From Anodontia alba (taxonomy: Eukaryota; Mollusca; Bivalvia; Lucinida; Lucinidae): 64,000 bases of DNA. The stretch lies in assembly GCA_964016985.1 (NCBI GenBank), contig OZ024827.1, forward strand, positions 82,597,835 to 82,661,834, read 5' to 3'. The notes under the pieces are model-generated. The model was not told the DNA's origin. It did not search any database and was given only the letters and a program-made list of their open reading frames with translations. Of this stretch, positions 1 through 10,720 are shown in pieces. Position numbers and translations under genes: made by a program. How positions within the stretch are numbered: position 1 is the stretch's first letter; every line of letters begins with the position of its first letter.

Positions 1-857
1 CATTTTTCCTGAAACAGAGACCACAAGATCAACTTGGTCAAGGCAATGTAAGTTTTGCCACCGGAAGTCATCTTGTCCTGCTCAGGCTAAATCCCTATAT
101 AAAATAAAAGCACTGACAGCACTGGCGGGTCAGTTGTCTCTGATTGTAGGTTTTTATGGCCCTGAACTCAGACTTCTTTTCATTTCACCATTAACTTCCT
201 GTTATTAAAGCAAACAGTGCAGAACCTGATCAGACGCCGCGCTCTGTGGTGTCTGGTCTTGGTATGTACTGTTTGCCAATGTCCCGGCACTCAAGAGCAG
301 GTTTTACGGATAACCCCCTTTACACAGCACTCTGACGTAACAGCGACAGTAATAGCGCGGCTATGAATAACCGTTAACGCTGTTTGCGTGGATTATTGGT
401 CAGCGATAGTAACGTGGACAACAACCATATAACTCAGATTATTATGTAACCCTCGGGTCGATTGATAAATAATGAACAATCGACCGAAAATAAAAGTGAA
501 GATACCCAGGAAATACTTCACTCATGAAACATAGCCCTCCCGAGGTACTCAAAGGATGAGAGATGAGGGACTAATAATAATAAAAACAAACGCTATATAT
601 AAAATCACTTACGCATAAAGAAAAACTGCAATAGAGGAAAGGGCATATCATGTCTATTGTGTTGTGTGGCTGGTCTATTCGATTGATTGTAATGGCAACT
701 AAAATACCCCATTGACTAATGAGGAAAAGGTAAACTGATTCCTTCACCGTAGCCTGTGATGTCAATCACTTTATCATATTTATCTCATCATTCATTTTTT
801 TTCTTCTCCTTTTTTTCTCTTTTAATGTTAATCTAACTTACCCATTAATTCTACATA
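1..857. other. Unassigned left edge
   Basis: Apart from hairpin H at 211-277 and a short imperfect hairpin near 454-486 (GGTCGATTG / CAATCGACC), nothing was recognised. No receptor exon was found here or anywhere before 5321. Confidence 0.5.
211..277. repeat. Hairpin module H, diverged
   Basis: Arms CAAACAGTGCAGAACC and GGTATGTACTGTTTG with CAGACGCCGC near the loop. Several mismatches between the arms. Confidence 0.65.
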
Positions 858-1192
858 CAGTCGACTCTCGTTATCTCGAATTCCAAGGGACTCAATGAAA
901 CAATTCGAGATATCCGTACTTCGACATATCAGAGTTGAGAGAGTGAGGAAAACAATAAATTGAACAACCACATTTAACAAATGGATATGTAATTTGACTC
1001 CTGAAGTTAGAAATATGTATATAAAATAATGTGGAAAAGAGGAGAAATTGCTCCTTAGGAGCAATTTCTCCTCTTTTCCACATTATTTTGTTACCTGTTG
1101 TCATAGTTTCATGTTAAAACAGGGACCATATTTTCACTTCGATATAAGCGGTAATTCGAAATAAGCGAGTTCGAGATAACGAGGTTCGACTG
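858..1192. mobile_element. Pogo/Tigger-like MITE, copy 1
   Basis: TIR CAGTCGACTCTCGTTATCTC, matched inversely at the right end (GAGATAACGAGGTTCGACTG). The centre is a near-perfect hairpin GAGGAGAAATTGCTCCT/AGGAGCAATTTCTCCTC. TA at the left flank. TIR shape and TA target resemble pogo/Tigger elements. Confidence 0.8.
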
Positions 1193-1489
1193 CATTTGTA
1201 ATGTTTGCTAGTTATTATGTGCAGGCATGTAGTTCATCTATTGTGTGTACTGCTTAAATGGTTTGTATTTCTGTACAACCCTGGGAGAGGATAAATATAG
1301 GCCTAGCCTACATCCAATCCCTTGGCATTTATGTATATTTGTTTTCGTCAAATATATTTATTTACGTCATAAAATTTGAATAAATAAATAAAGTAGCCAG
1401 TGAAGCTATTTGAACTGTCCCTGGTACAAATTTCCCTTAGGTGTTCTTAACTATTTTGGTTGGTTTCTATGGCAACGGTTTCTTATGAA

Positions 1490-1730
1490 AAAAAAAGTCA
1501 GAGAAAAGTTCAGGGACTGCCACAATCACAAACCGCAGCCCTTCCCAGACACCAAGAGGAAGAGGAAACAGAGTGCAAATCAAACAAACATACGAAAAGC
1601 ACTAAGATTAGCTCTCTCTTTCCCAAGCGAAGTAATTGCAATGCTAAAAGGGCTGAAAAACACGAGCACAAAATAACATAAAAGAAATCGCCTCGTAGAA
1701 TAAACCACAAAGCAATAAAGAGAGGGTGGA
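1490..1730 (-). repeat. Solo Penelope-like 3' tail, inverted
   Basis: The reverse complement matches the 3' tail at 39230-39515 (CAGGGACTGCCACAATCACA, then CCCAAGCGAAGTAATTGCAA and AAATCGCCTCGTAGAATAAA). Only the tail is present, as expected for a 5'-truncated copy. Confidence 0.65.
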
Positions 1731-1880
1731 CAGGGGGAGCGGGGATACGGGAATACGGGGATAAGGGGGCGGGGACGGGGGTAAAGGGGGCGGGGGACGG
1801 GGGTAAAGGGGGCGGGGGACGGGGGAAGAGGGGGCGGGGAACGGGGGAAGAGGGGGCGGGGGTAGGGAAATTTTGGGAGC
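1730..1880 (+). repeat. G-rich minisatellite, ~22-bp unit
   Basis: GGGGGTAAAGGGGGCGGGGG-type units, about five to six copies. G4-forming potential on the + strand. It follows a Penelope-like tail. Confidence 0.85.
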
Positions 1881-2418
1881 GGGGGTTATTCCAAATCATA
1901 CCAAAATTTGTTGTATTTTACCGATTTTACTCTATTTATATGTACTTCAATGCAATAAATGGGTATCAGAAGTATCTAATAGACGTATTGAAGTAAATTA
2001 AGGTATATTTACAATGAATCCGGCGTTGATTTCACTTCACCGACGAGGAGTGTTCCGCCAACCGTGGTTTGCATTAAATTTGTTTACGTCCGATTTCGGG
2101 GTATCTCTAGTTGATTACTTCCCTTTGATTCCGAAAGATCACAAAATAGCCGTTGTCAGTGGCAATCCACATTTTTAGAAATAATTATCCGTCTGCCGTA
2201 GATAATCAGTTTATTTGCTCATTGTTGGATAAGGACTTTTGCGCTGTTAAAAAAAAAAACAGAAACAAAAAAAACTCAAGATCCAACGGGAATTTTCTGA
2301 TAGGTGTTCCAAACACGGAACATACACGTTGCCCGGTGGGGTGGTTGGGTGAGGCAAAGGTATCGTGTAACTGATATTGGCTTACAGTTGGGCAAGGCCT
2401 GCTATTCAAAGGTAGAGG

Positions 2419-2426
<8 letters not shown>

Positions 2427-2450
<24 letters not shown>

Positions 2451-2620
2451 ATTTCTTCTGTTTCTTCACTTTCATTCATTTTCCTTTCTCCCCTGCCCCT
2501 CTCTTTCTTCTCCTCTACTATCTCTTCTATCTCTCTTCTCCCTTTCTCTGGGAGACATCAAAAATGACCCACAAGGGTTGACGTGTCGTTAAACCCCAAC
2601 TCACTCAAATAAATCACATG
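2427..2620 (+). repeat. Poly-T/pyrimidine tract and SINE-tail-like segment
   Basis: About 24 T, a CT-rich stretch, then GACCCACAAGGGTTGACGTG and TCGTTAAACCCCAACTCAC. The last part resembles the 3' end of a mollusc SINE and related segments at 14984-15034 and 37254-37306. Confidence 0.5.
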
Positions 2621-2628
2621 TTGCCCGG

Positions 2629-4155
2629 TGACAAAATACGGACCATTCACGGACTTACGGACCAATAAAAATTCCGTGTCCGTGGTCCGTGAATAGTTTC
2701 TATTAATTGCAAAATATAGTAAACTTAACCGCTAATTGGTCCGTGAGTAGTCCGTGGTCCGTGAATACTCCGTAATTAGTCCGTAATGAGAGATAGCAGT
2801 AGTCTTCCTGTTATCTCCCTTGCCAGATAATTTGCATGGTAGACCAAATACTAACAAGGTCCTTCTAATTGGAATACTCTGATTTTTTCATAGGTCCTCA
2901 GTTGAATTTAAATGATTTTTAACTTTACTTTTTTTCCCATATCCACATAAAAATATTAACATTATATATTATATTGCACAAAAAATGTTAATTTTTGATA
3001 TTTTGGAAGCTTTATTGGCATAAGACCATAAACAAATTAGATTCCTCTAGGCAAAGGAAGCTATACTTAATGGAGATACTAATGATAAAAACAGAGGAAA
3101 CCAAATGACTGGACCTGGTTGTTTACAGGTAGTACTCAGGGGAGTTAACTGACTACTATCTCCCATTGGTGCATCGTACATCCGTCCGTTATAGCAATCA
3201 GATCGTTATTGAAAAGTCCTTGGTCCGTGAATGGTCAGTTATGGTCCGAAAATTGGTCCGTAAATTGTCTATAGCAGCAATAACATGGTCAATTAATTGA
3301 AAACTACAAATTAACTAAATAATAAGTCATATTTTTAATTGATTGTCTCGTATGACCTGTAATCTAAACATCTGATTTTCTTTCTTTCTTTCTTTTTTTT
3401 TTTTTTTTTTTTTTTTGATAATTTGACTTGCGGTACTAACTGTGTGATATTTTGTCACCTTAGATGAAACCATTTTTGGCATTTTGAACATGTGAACATA
3501 AAGCCAGAATCTGGCATACGGCAGATACAAAACAGTGAAATTCCGGTCACTTAAGCAAAGTGAATAAGTGAATCAGTTCCATTGAGGATGCTGACCATAT
3601 CTGCAATGGTCTAAAACCACAGTCATTTGTATTCGTTTGTACAGAGCATTTAAAGTGTCTAACAAAGATTTTCGGCAAAGGGCTAAACATCTTGTTTGCA
3701 ACTGCCATTTCAGCGGCACTTGAACTGTAAGTACCGCCTGCACTATCAAACAAGTTGACAACATCATCGTCGCAGTTGAGTTTCGAGAAACAAATCCAGT
3801 CCAGACCTACATCATTAGGATGGGTATCAAAAATCTGTACAACTGGATTACTTCAACGTACATGTAGGTTACTATCAATACAATGTAACATCACTTTATC
3901 CATAACGTCACGTTATTCCGATTTTGCTATTACTCCTAGTTTTGTTTTTTTTTTCTTTTTTTTTTTTTCATACATCATAAGTGGCGTCCGTAATTTAAAT
4001 AACGGTCCGTGGTTTGTCAAGTCCGTGAATTGTAGGTCTGTGGTTTGTCAAGAGATCCGTGAATAATTTGTCCGTATTTTGTTATGCAGTCCGTGTATTG
4101 TCAATAGGTCCGTAAGTCCATGAGTTCGTGTCCGTAAGTGGTCCGTGTTTTGTCA
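2629..4155. mobile_element. 1.5-kb TIR element with GTCCGT subterminal repeats (family S)
   Basis: Ends TGACAAAATACGGACCATT and, inverted, TGACAAAACACGGACCACTT. About 20 GTCCGTG/GTCCGTAA motifs cluster in the terminal 200-300 bases at each end, in inverse orientation. The interior is AT-rich with two poly-T runs and no credible ORF. Confidence 0.8.
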
Positions 4156-4617
4156 ACCACCACACACGTTCGACAATTTAATCTCAGTTTTTTTAGAAAA
4201 CCACAAAAAGGTGATTGTTCTCACTGACCCCAAAGTGTGGGACCATGCTTATCAGAAATATTAAAAGAAGGTGCACATTTACATGGCATTCTTGAGTTTT
4301 GATTTCAGTAATTAAATACGACTGTTTTTGTGCCAATGTGGATCAGTTTAGGCCCGGACCTAGGCCCACCACATTTTTTTCTTGGCCAGTTAGGACCGGA
4401 TCAAGGCCCACTACCTTGTGATATCTGTTTTCCATATAGCTCATATGCAGGTCCTTACGCAGACTTTTGAAATGCAGGGTGCAAATCTTTAACTATTCTT
4501 TAAAGGGAGTGCAAATGCTAAGAAAATATCGATTAGGGATGTAGTTTAGGGTTAAAATCTGCGCATAATCATGTTTGAATTTAATCATAACGTTGGGGAC
4601 ATTAAAAATTCTGATGT

Positions 4618-4742
4618 AGGGGAGGGAATAGTTTTCTTGGGGGAGGGAAGTGGGGGTAAGGAGGGAGGGAAGTGGGGGAAGGGGGGAGGGGTGGGGGAAA
4701 AGGGGGAGGGAAGTGGGGGTAAGGGGGAGGGAAGTGGGGAAT
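4618..4742 (+). repeat. G-rich minisatellite
   Basis: GGGGGAGGGAAGTGGGGG-type units. The adjacent sequence is again a Penelope-like tail piece. Confidence 0.85.
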
Positions 4743-4764
4743 GCCTACCCCCCTGTCCACCTCC

Positions 4765-4850
4765 TCAATAAAGAGTAAGACTAACACCGGGAGCACCGCC
4801 TTAGAACGGTCGTTAGAGTAAACCGCCAGGGGGTTTAAAGCACTGAACCA
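4765..4850 (-). repeat. Short Penelope-like tail piece, inverted
   Basis: AAAGAGTAAGACTAACACCG and TAAACCGCCAGGGGGTTTAA are the reverse complement of the tail segment at 40790-40860. Confidence 0.55.
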
Positions 4851-5070
4851 ATGAAGCAATATGACATGCACACCGGCAGTAACGAACCATGTTTAATAAC
4901 CTCTCCTCTTCACAGAATTTCTTTTTTTTTTCGTGTGTGTGTGGGGGGGGGGGGAATAGGGGTGACGGGGTGAGGAAAAGTTGCAAACTCTAGTAAACCT
5001 ATCATTCAGGTTTACGCTTCATAACTTCTGGTCCTCTTGTTTGACTAGAAACGGCTTTATAAATATTTCT

Positions 5071-5288
5071 GGGCCCAGTTGTTCAAAGCTAACGATGCCG
5101 TTAGTTAACGATTCGTTAAAATTTACATTGAGTGATATGCAAATATGCTGAAATTTTTTGCTGAAAAAATGTGAGTAGCTTTTGCAGCAAAATATATCAG
5201 AATATTGTATATTGATTCTGCTAAAATAGTTAACGAAATGACCCTTAACGAACTCGTTAAGCTAACGATGCTTTGAACAACTGGGCCC
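5071..5288. mobile_element. GGGCCCAGTTGTTCAAAG MITE, copy 1
   Basis: Ends GGGCCCAGTTGTTCAAAGC and its complement. Internal TTAACGA motifs and AAAAAATGTGAGTAGCTTTT. It ends about 30 bases before the 5321 splice acceptor. Confidence 0.85.
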
Positions 5289-5320
5289 TGTTTTGTATTT
5301 ACTGTTTTGTCTCTGTTTAG

Positions 5321-5403
5321 CTGCAATGGTGGGCGGTGTGTATCGGTCAATGTTCTTTGTGATCATTTTAAAGATTGCCCAGAAGAAGATGACGAAGATT
5401 GTT
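5321..5403 (+). CDS. Receptor exon: C-terminal part of an LDLa module
   Basis: Reads CNGGRCVSV, then LCDHFKDCPEEDDEDC, matching the second half of a calcium-binding LDLa module including the acidic DDED cluster. The acceptor follows a T-rich tract (ctctgtttag) and the donor is gtaagt. The exon enters in phase 2, so the first cysteines of the module lie in an upstream exon I could not find. Upstream of the acceptor only about 30 bases separate it from a GGGCCC MITE. Confidence 0.85.
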
Positions 5404-5937
5404 GTAAGTAAACGAATAGATAACAAGAGCTGTCGCAGGACATCATAGCTCGCCTATTTGTGCCTTGTCTACCTATATTTTCACATTAACACGTCGAAGG
5501 TTTACATGTATTTAGTATTTTTATATTATTGTATTCCGAGGCAATGCCGAGGCCTAATTCTGATATTTATCTTAATTACCCATATTCCTTGAAACCTTAG
5601 GACTTCTTTGATAATTTTTCGCACACAGATTGATATCGACAAGATCTAGCAAAAAGCCAGTTTTCATTGACCTATGCAAAGCCGAGGCCAAAATAAAGAT
5701 ATCGCCGTAGGTCTTTAACAATATGGAATAGTTTGATAAAATATTGTATATACATTAATATTGACAAGATCTAGTCAAAAGAATCGCCAAAAGCCCGAGG
5801 CTAAGTAGAGGTACAGGATAGAATGAGGCGGGCCGTGCACCTTAGCGATAGTTGATTTTTTATTTACTTGTGGGCTAATTAAGTATGCAAGTAGATAGGG
5901 TTCATATAGGAATTTTCTCTCGAAACACATGTTTGTT

Positions 5938-5970
<33 letters not shown>

Positions 5971-5973
5971 CAG

Positions 5974-6090
5974 ATTTTCCTCCCTGTAAAATGGATGAGT
6001 TTGTATGTGAGAACCACCAGTGCATTGATAAGATTCAACGTTGTGACGGTAAAGATGACTGTATGGATGGAAGTGATGAGATTAACTGTG
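5974..6090 (+). CDS. Receptor exon: complete LDLa module
   Basis: A textbook LDLa module of 39 codons with six cysteines: [15 protein letters not shown], then [17 protein letters not shown]. The DGSDE calcium-cage residues are intact. It is a symmetric phase 1-1 exon, the usual arrangement for shuffled modules. The acceptor is cag directly after about 30 uninterrupted T residues, and the donor is gtatgt. Confidence 0.95.
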
Positions 6091-6124
6091 GTATGTCTAA
6101 TTTTCATATTACCTCAACTACGAT

Positions 6125-6327
6125 ATGAGTCGCAACGTCAGAAAATGTACCTTCTGGCCTGTGCACCCCAAAAACAAGACAATTCAGCATGTGAATCCGT
6201 GCAATCTGATCAGAGTTTTCGTTGTCCGTATGAACAAACTTTACACATTTGGCTATCAGAATGCACCAAGTAAATGTTCTGACTAGACGCGTATGTCCGA
6301 AGGTACTTGTACTGGGTTTGCGGCTCA
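6125..6327. mobile_element. ACGTCAGAAAACG-ended MITE (family Q), copy
   Basis: Starts GAGTCGCAACGTCAGAAAAT, contains a GATCAGAGTTTTCGTTGTCC segment and ends GTACTGGGTTTGCGGCTC. It starts 34 bases after the exon donor at 6090. Confidence 0.7.
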
Positions 6328-6348
6328 TAAATGATATAAAAAAGACAG

Positions 6349-6617
6349 CATAACGAAAACACGCATATACGATAATTTGACACCCTCAAACCCCATTTTT
6401 ATATAGTAAAACTGGGGTTTACAGGGGTATACATTATTTGTCTTATTCATAGATTGTGGGTTCTCGTTAGACTCGCGTCGCCGAGGCGGTTCTAACGAGT
6501 ACCCACAATCTATGTTTTGAGCAGAAATATGAAAAACATCAGAATTTTTATGTCTGAAAATTTTCCTTTTTTTGGGTTGTAAAATTTTCAATATATTTCA
6601 ATAGTCTTGTCGTAATG
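6349..6617. mobile_element. Palindromic MITE (family P), copy A
   Basis: Family P has ends CATTACGAAAACAYGCCTAT and their complement. One arm carries AAACCCCACTTTTATA and CTGGGGTTTACAGGGGTATA. The central hairpin of ~50-bp arms is AGATTGTGGGTACTCGTTAG...CGCCTCG / CGAGGCG..., then a second arm with TTTTCAATATATTTGAATA. Copy A is full length, with a few changes in the right end. Confidence 0.88.
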
Positions 6618-6623
6618 GCCACC

Positions 6624-6728
6624 CTGTGGGCACACAACGTTGAAACAACGTCAATTCAACGTTGATTCAACGTCTTGACGTTGAATCAACGTTGAATCGA
6701 CGTTGTTTCAACGTTGTGTGCCTTCTGG
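6624..6728. mobile_element. CAACGTTG-rich palindromic MITE, copy 1
   Basis: GTGGGCACACAACGTTGAAA at the left and its complement at the right (ending GTTGTGTGCCTTCTGG), with repeated TTCAACGTTGA units between. It begins 7 bases after palindromic MITE copy A. Confidence 0.82.
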
Positions 6729-7139
6729 ACAGCTTTTGTCTTAGCGAAAACCAAAAACATAATGGTCATCTGCGGTTTGTTACATATATGTATTTTGATA
6801 GCTTTAAGAGGAATGGATATATTTTCAGGGGAAGTAACTCTTGTCAAAATTGTTTTGTCTCCTTGTGGAAGAGGGTTTTTGTGTCCTTTTGGAAAAGGGG
6901 CCTACGCTAAAAGGCAATATTTTGGGAGCAAATTGTTTCCTTTTAGAAGACATTTTAGAAGTATGTGTTGTGCAGAAAAGCAAGCAGGAAGTAGCAAAAG
7001 CTGTCGCCCTTGTAAAAATGGCAGAAAAAATCTACCGAAGAAATCAAGTTCCCTTAAACGCTTATATAACCCATTTATTCCGAATGGACTATTCTACTTT
7101 TATTCTTTGGACCGGTACATTTCCAGGAGAAGGGATGTT

Positions 7140-7230
7140 TGGCTGAAGCCAGAACACAAAAATAAAACACAAACAGGACCACGAAGAGCCCGACCAGACA
7201 CTGAAAGTCAGGTGCCGACATCAAGCACAA
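7140..7230 (+). repeat. Short dispersed repeat shared with 28190-28270
   Basis: CTGAAGCCAGAACACAAAAA, GGACCACGAAGAGCCCGACC and GAAAGTCAGGTGCCGAC have close counterparts at 28190-28270. No element could be named. Confidence 0.55.
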
Positions 7231-7322
7231 CTTATATCATGTCACGTTCAGATTTTTAAACGTTTGCAGTTTAGGTTTGCTTACTCCGTGTAAGAAGCCG
7301 GATTTCGCTTAAGATTCTATTA

Positions 7323-7601
7323 CATTACGAAAACACGCCTATTCAAATATATAGAAAATTTCACCTCCAAAAACTGAAAATTTTCTGATAAAAAACTCTG
7401 ATATTTTTCATATTAATGCTCAAAACATAGATTGTGGGTACTCGTTAGAACCGCCTCGGTGAGGCGGTTCTAACGAGTACCCGCAATCTATGTTTTTGAG
7501 CAGAAATAAGAAAAATAATGTATACCACTGTAAACCCAAGTTTTACTGTATAAAAGTGGGGTTCAAGGGGTAAAAAATTATATAGGCATGTTTTCGTGAT
7601 G
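7323..7601. mobile_element. Palindromic MITE (family P), copy B
   Basis: Full-length copy in the opposite orientation to copy A, with a nearly perfect central hairpin around CGCCTCGGTGAGGCG. Confidence 0.9.
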
Positions 7602-8218
7602 AGTTTTGATGATCAACAGGGGCAATTTGTGATCGAATCTGGGTATTAGAACCTTGATATAATAATACCCTATCTCTTAACAACATAATTATGAGCATAC
7701 AAAGCGGCACTGAAAAAAATGTTAGTTTCATGAAAAAAATGATGAAGATTTAACAATTCAGACCCTCTCTCCCAGTTGTAGTCGCCGTCCAAGGTAATGA
7801 TAGCAGATTTTTTTTCCAGTTCCAAGGGTATTAGTACCTAGGTATTACTATTGTACACCCAAAAAATGTTTGTATAGAGGCTTTTCTAGCTGTCGCCTAA
7901 AATATCATAATTTCAGAAAATTAAAAGTTGATATTTGTTTCCTTAAATCAAATAGCGAACAAATTTTGTTCAAGAAACCTTTTGAATTGACCCCTTTGAC
8001 CCAGCTGAATACCACTAAAGCAAAGGCTGATTGTACACACCGTTTGTCCTGATGCAGTAAAAGGCTCCATTTTCCTAAAAAATAGACATTTTATTATCCA
8101 AAAAAGGTTTAATACTTTGGTATAGGGTATTAATACAAACATAAACTGTGGTACCTGACAGCCTGTAAAATTTCAGATAATCTCTTTATCTTCAACTGGA
8201 TCAAAAATGAGTTTTAAT

Positions 8219-8670
8219 AAGGCTGGCTAATCGGAGCTAAAACATAATCGATTATCAGTGCTGCCATTGTGATTGATAATCGATTAGTAATCACTGAAGA
8301 TTTGATAATAATTTTGCCTGTCTGAGCATGACTCTTACCATATGTCATATTTTACTGTATGCATTTGGCCAGACAGGCGTGAGCAAACAGTGTAGACCCA
8401 GATGAGACGCCGCAAACGCGGCGTCTCATCAGGGTCTACACTGTTTGCCACTCATCCAGCCATTTAAGACACTAAAGTGGGATTGTAAATTGTCCTTGTT
8501 TAAATTTTAGATTAATATGGTAAAGTGTTGAGGTGTCTGAATACTAAGGGTAAATACGGTAAAGTAACAGACAAATCAAATGATCGATTATTAGCGAATC
8601 TGTAATGATAATCATTTTTCCGGTATTTATCGATCAATTAATCGATTATCCGATTAATCGTGCCAGCCTT
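8219..8670. mobile_element. AATCGATTA-rich MITE (family A), copy 1
   Basis: TIRs AAGGCTGGC and GCCAGCCTT with AATCGATTA-type subterminal palindromes. The centre holds a 67-bp hairpin (8383-8448). Shares its whole length with 23667-24112 in inverse orientation. Confidence 0.82.
8383..8448. repeat. Hairpin module H inside MITE family A
   Basis: Near-perfect inverted repeat GCAAACAGTGTAGACCC ... GGGTCTACACTGTTTGC with GAGACGCCGC / GCGGCGTCTC next to the loop. Confidence 0.88.
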
Positions 8671-9422
8671 AATTTTTAATCGTATCCCTGATTAAATGTT
8701 GCCATATGGAGCCTTCTTTAAGAACAGCTGTCAAACGTGCACCGGTCATTGGTGAGGAGAGCGTGATACTTCGTTCTTGTACCATGGCAATCAGTTTTTG
8801 TCCCTTTGTTTTTGATGAAACAAAGCCACAGCATGACAAAATCGAGAAAATGACGCTCGTACGCGGTAGCGTCATCCTCAGCATCCCGACATCTTGATCT
8901 TGGCCTTTGCTACATGCGCTCAGCGGGTAGCTTAGGGTACAATAATGAAATGAGCCATATGGCAAAACCAACAAAATAACAGTGCGCCCAGCAAAGATTC
9001 AGATCAACCTACGAACTCGGCCAGCCTGTTCAGATTTTTCGCTTCATGCGCTCAATGGGTATCTTAGGATCCCCGCCTTCTTTATCCGGACAGCGAGCAC
9101 TGGTCAGACTGGGAGGATATATGCCCAGGCTGATCTGAGTCGGCCTCGCTAGGCAAACAGTAAATTTGTTGGTTGTCATGTTTTGCTCAAATGTTGATAC
9201 CTTTCTCCGTCTGCCAATACAGTTGGGCTTGTAACGAATAAGAATAAACCTTCCCTTTTTTCGAGCGAGATCACCAAACGGCGGACTGCATCTAGACATC
9301 CCCGTTAGCAGCTCGTGGATGATGGTTCTTATAATATGTGAGACCAACAAAGGTTTGGACAAGCATGCGCAACTACACAGCAGCACCAGAGCCTTTGCTA
9401 GATTGGCCACCTTTAACAGACT

Positions 9423-9702
9423 CATCACGAAAATATGCCTATATGATTTTGGCCCCCTCAAACCCCACTTTTATATAGTAAAACTGGGGTTTACAGGGGT
9501 ATACATTATTTTTCTTATTTCTGCTCAAAAACATAGATTGTGGGTATTCGTTAGAACCGCCTCGTAGAGGCGGTTCTAACGAGTACGCACAATCTATGAT
9601 TTGAGCAGAAATATGAAAGATATTTGAGTTTTTTGTCTGAAAATTTTCAATTTTTCGGTGATTAACTTTTCAGTATATTTGAATAGGCATATTTTCGTAA
9701 TG
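9423..9702. mobile_element. Palindromic MITE (family P), copy C
   Basis: Full length, starting CATCACGAAAATATGCC and ending TTTTCGTAATG. Inserted in degraded ~200-bp ACGTCAG-family sequence. Confidence 0.9.
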
Positions 9703-10130
9703 TGTTACCAATTCTGTAAATGCAGGGCGGGGTATCATGCATCTGCATGCAATCACTGGGTGTAACAATCAAAATTCTGCAAATTGTGAGGTCAACTTTC
9801 GGCTGGCAATTCAAAATTATGAACTAAAGAAGTATGGATTTCTGTGAAGAAGGAAATTGTTCAACCTAGGCATTCTCTTGTTTAGTAATCTGGGTGTCTT
9901 GTCTTGTATTAGGGCCAAATGTTGTTTCCAGATGAGGAGCTTCACTTATCGACTATGTGAAATCACTGCCAGTCGATTACAGAAAAGTGCTTAAAATCAT
10001 AACATTTCCGTCAATAATATCCCCTTTCAAATGTGTGGTCGTGTCTAAATATTTTATTTATCCAGAGAATCTTCAGCAGTTTTTTTTTATGATATATATT
10101 TTGTTTTCCAAAATAATTGGATTATATATG
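9703..10130. other. Intron DNA without recognised features
   Basis: AT-rich. No exon, transposon end or tandem repeat recognised. Confidence 0.5.
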
Positions 10131-10720
10131 TTATGGTGGCATATTTCTGCCACGAGATAGCTAGGTAGCTATCACGATACTTTGAATAATTACCTTGATA
10201 TTTCGAAGTTGCCTGAAAAGATTATCTTAATAGTTTAAAGTTTCCTGGAAATATTATCGCGAAAGTTTACAGTATTATCGCGATATTTTTTGCGTTAGTG
10301 CCCAGAGCTGCCGTTTATTTTCTGTTATCTATAGATAGAACCGAAATCGGAATACCTTTGTTTATAGTGTTGAAATTCACCGAGGGTATTTACCAGCGAT
10401 TTTTAAGGTAAGAGTTTGTACTAGGTAATTGCCAATCGGTGCGTAGAAATCCCAGAATGTCATATCCGCTTGTGTTCTATTTATAGCTACCTCGCTACCA
10501 TGAAAAAATTATCGCGATAATTTTATCTAGATACTAATGTCAGTTCCGAGCAGTATCACGAAAGTTTGCGTTAAAATATTTTCTGGAAACTAAAAAACAT
10601 ATCTAGATAATTCAAGTTATTGCGATAATGTTTTCAGAAAAACTTTTTATTTTCTGAAAAATTAAGAATATTATCGCGATAGCTATCTAGCTACCTCGTG
10701 GCAGAAATATGCCACCATAA
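10131..10720. mobile_element. 590-bp TIR element with 43-bp ends (family B)
   Basis: TTATGGTGGCATATTTCTGC through TAGCTATC at the left is matched inversely at the right with about two mismatches. The inside repeats TTATCGCGATA motifs. Flanks TATG on both sides may be the target-site duplication. No coding capacity. Confidence 0.85.

Larger units (their letters stand above)
8060..8714. mobile_element. AAGGCTCCAT-ended MITE (family D), copy 1, split by a nested MITE
   Basis: Ends AAGGCTCCATTTTCC and CATATGGAGCCTT. It shares internal segments (TAATACTTTGGTATAGGGTA-like, ACAGCCTGTAAA, CGTATCCCTGATTAA) with 33421-33776. The AATCGATTA element at 8219-8670 is inserted inside. Confidence 0.75.

Noticed and set aside
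1040..1085. microRNA precursor-like hairpin
   Set aside because: It is the central hairpin of the Tigger-like MITE and recurs at 59245-59286; without small-RNA data no miRNA call is justified.
1510..1899. Proline-rich minus-strand ORF of 129 codons
   Set aside because: It is the translation of the G-rich minisatellite and the inverted Penelope-like tail; no conserved domain.
4602..4871. Proline-rich minus-strand ORF
   Set aside because: Product of the G-rich minisatellite at 4618-4742.
6714..7259. ORF of 181 codons starting inside the CAACGTTG MITE
   Set aside because: No recognisable domain, starts in a transposon end and its 3' part is a dispersed repeat also found at 28190-28270.
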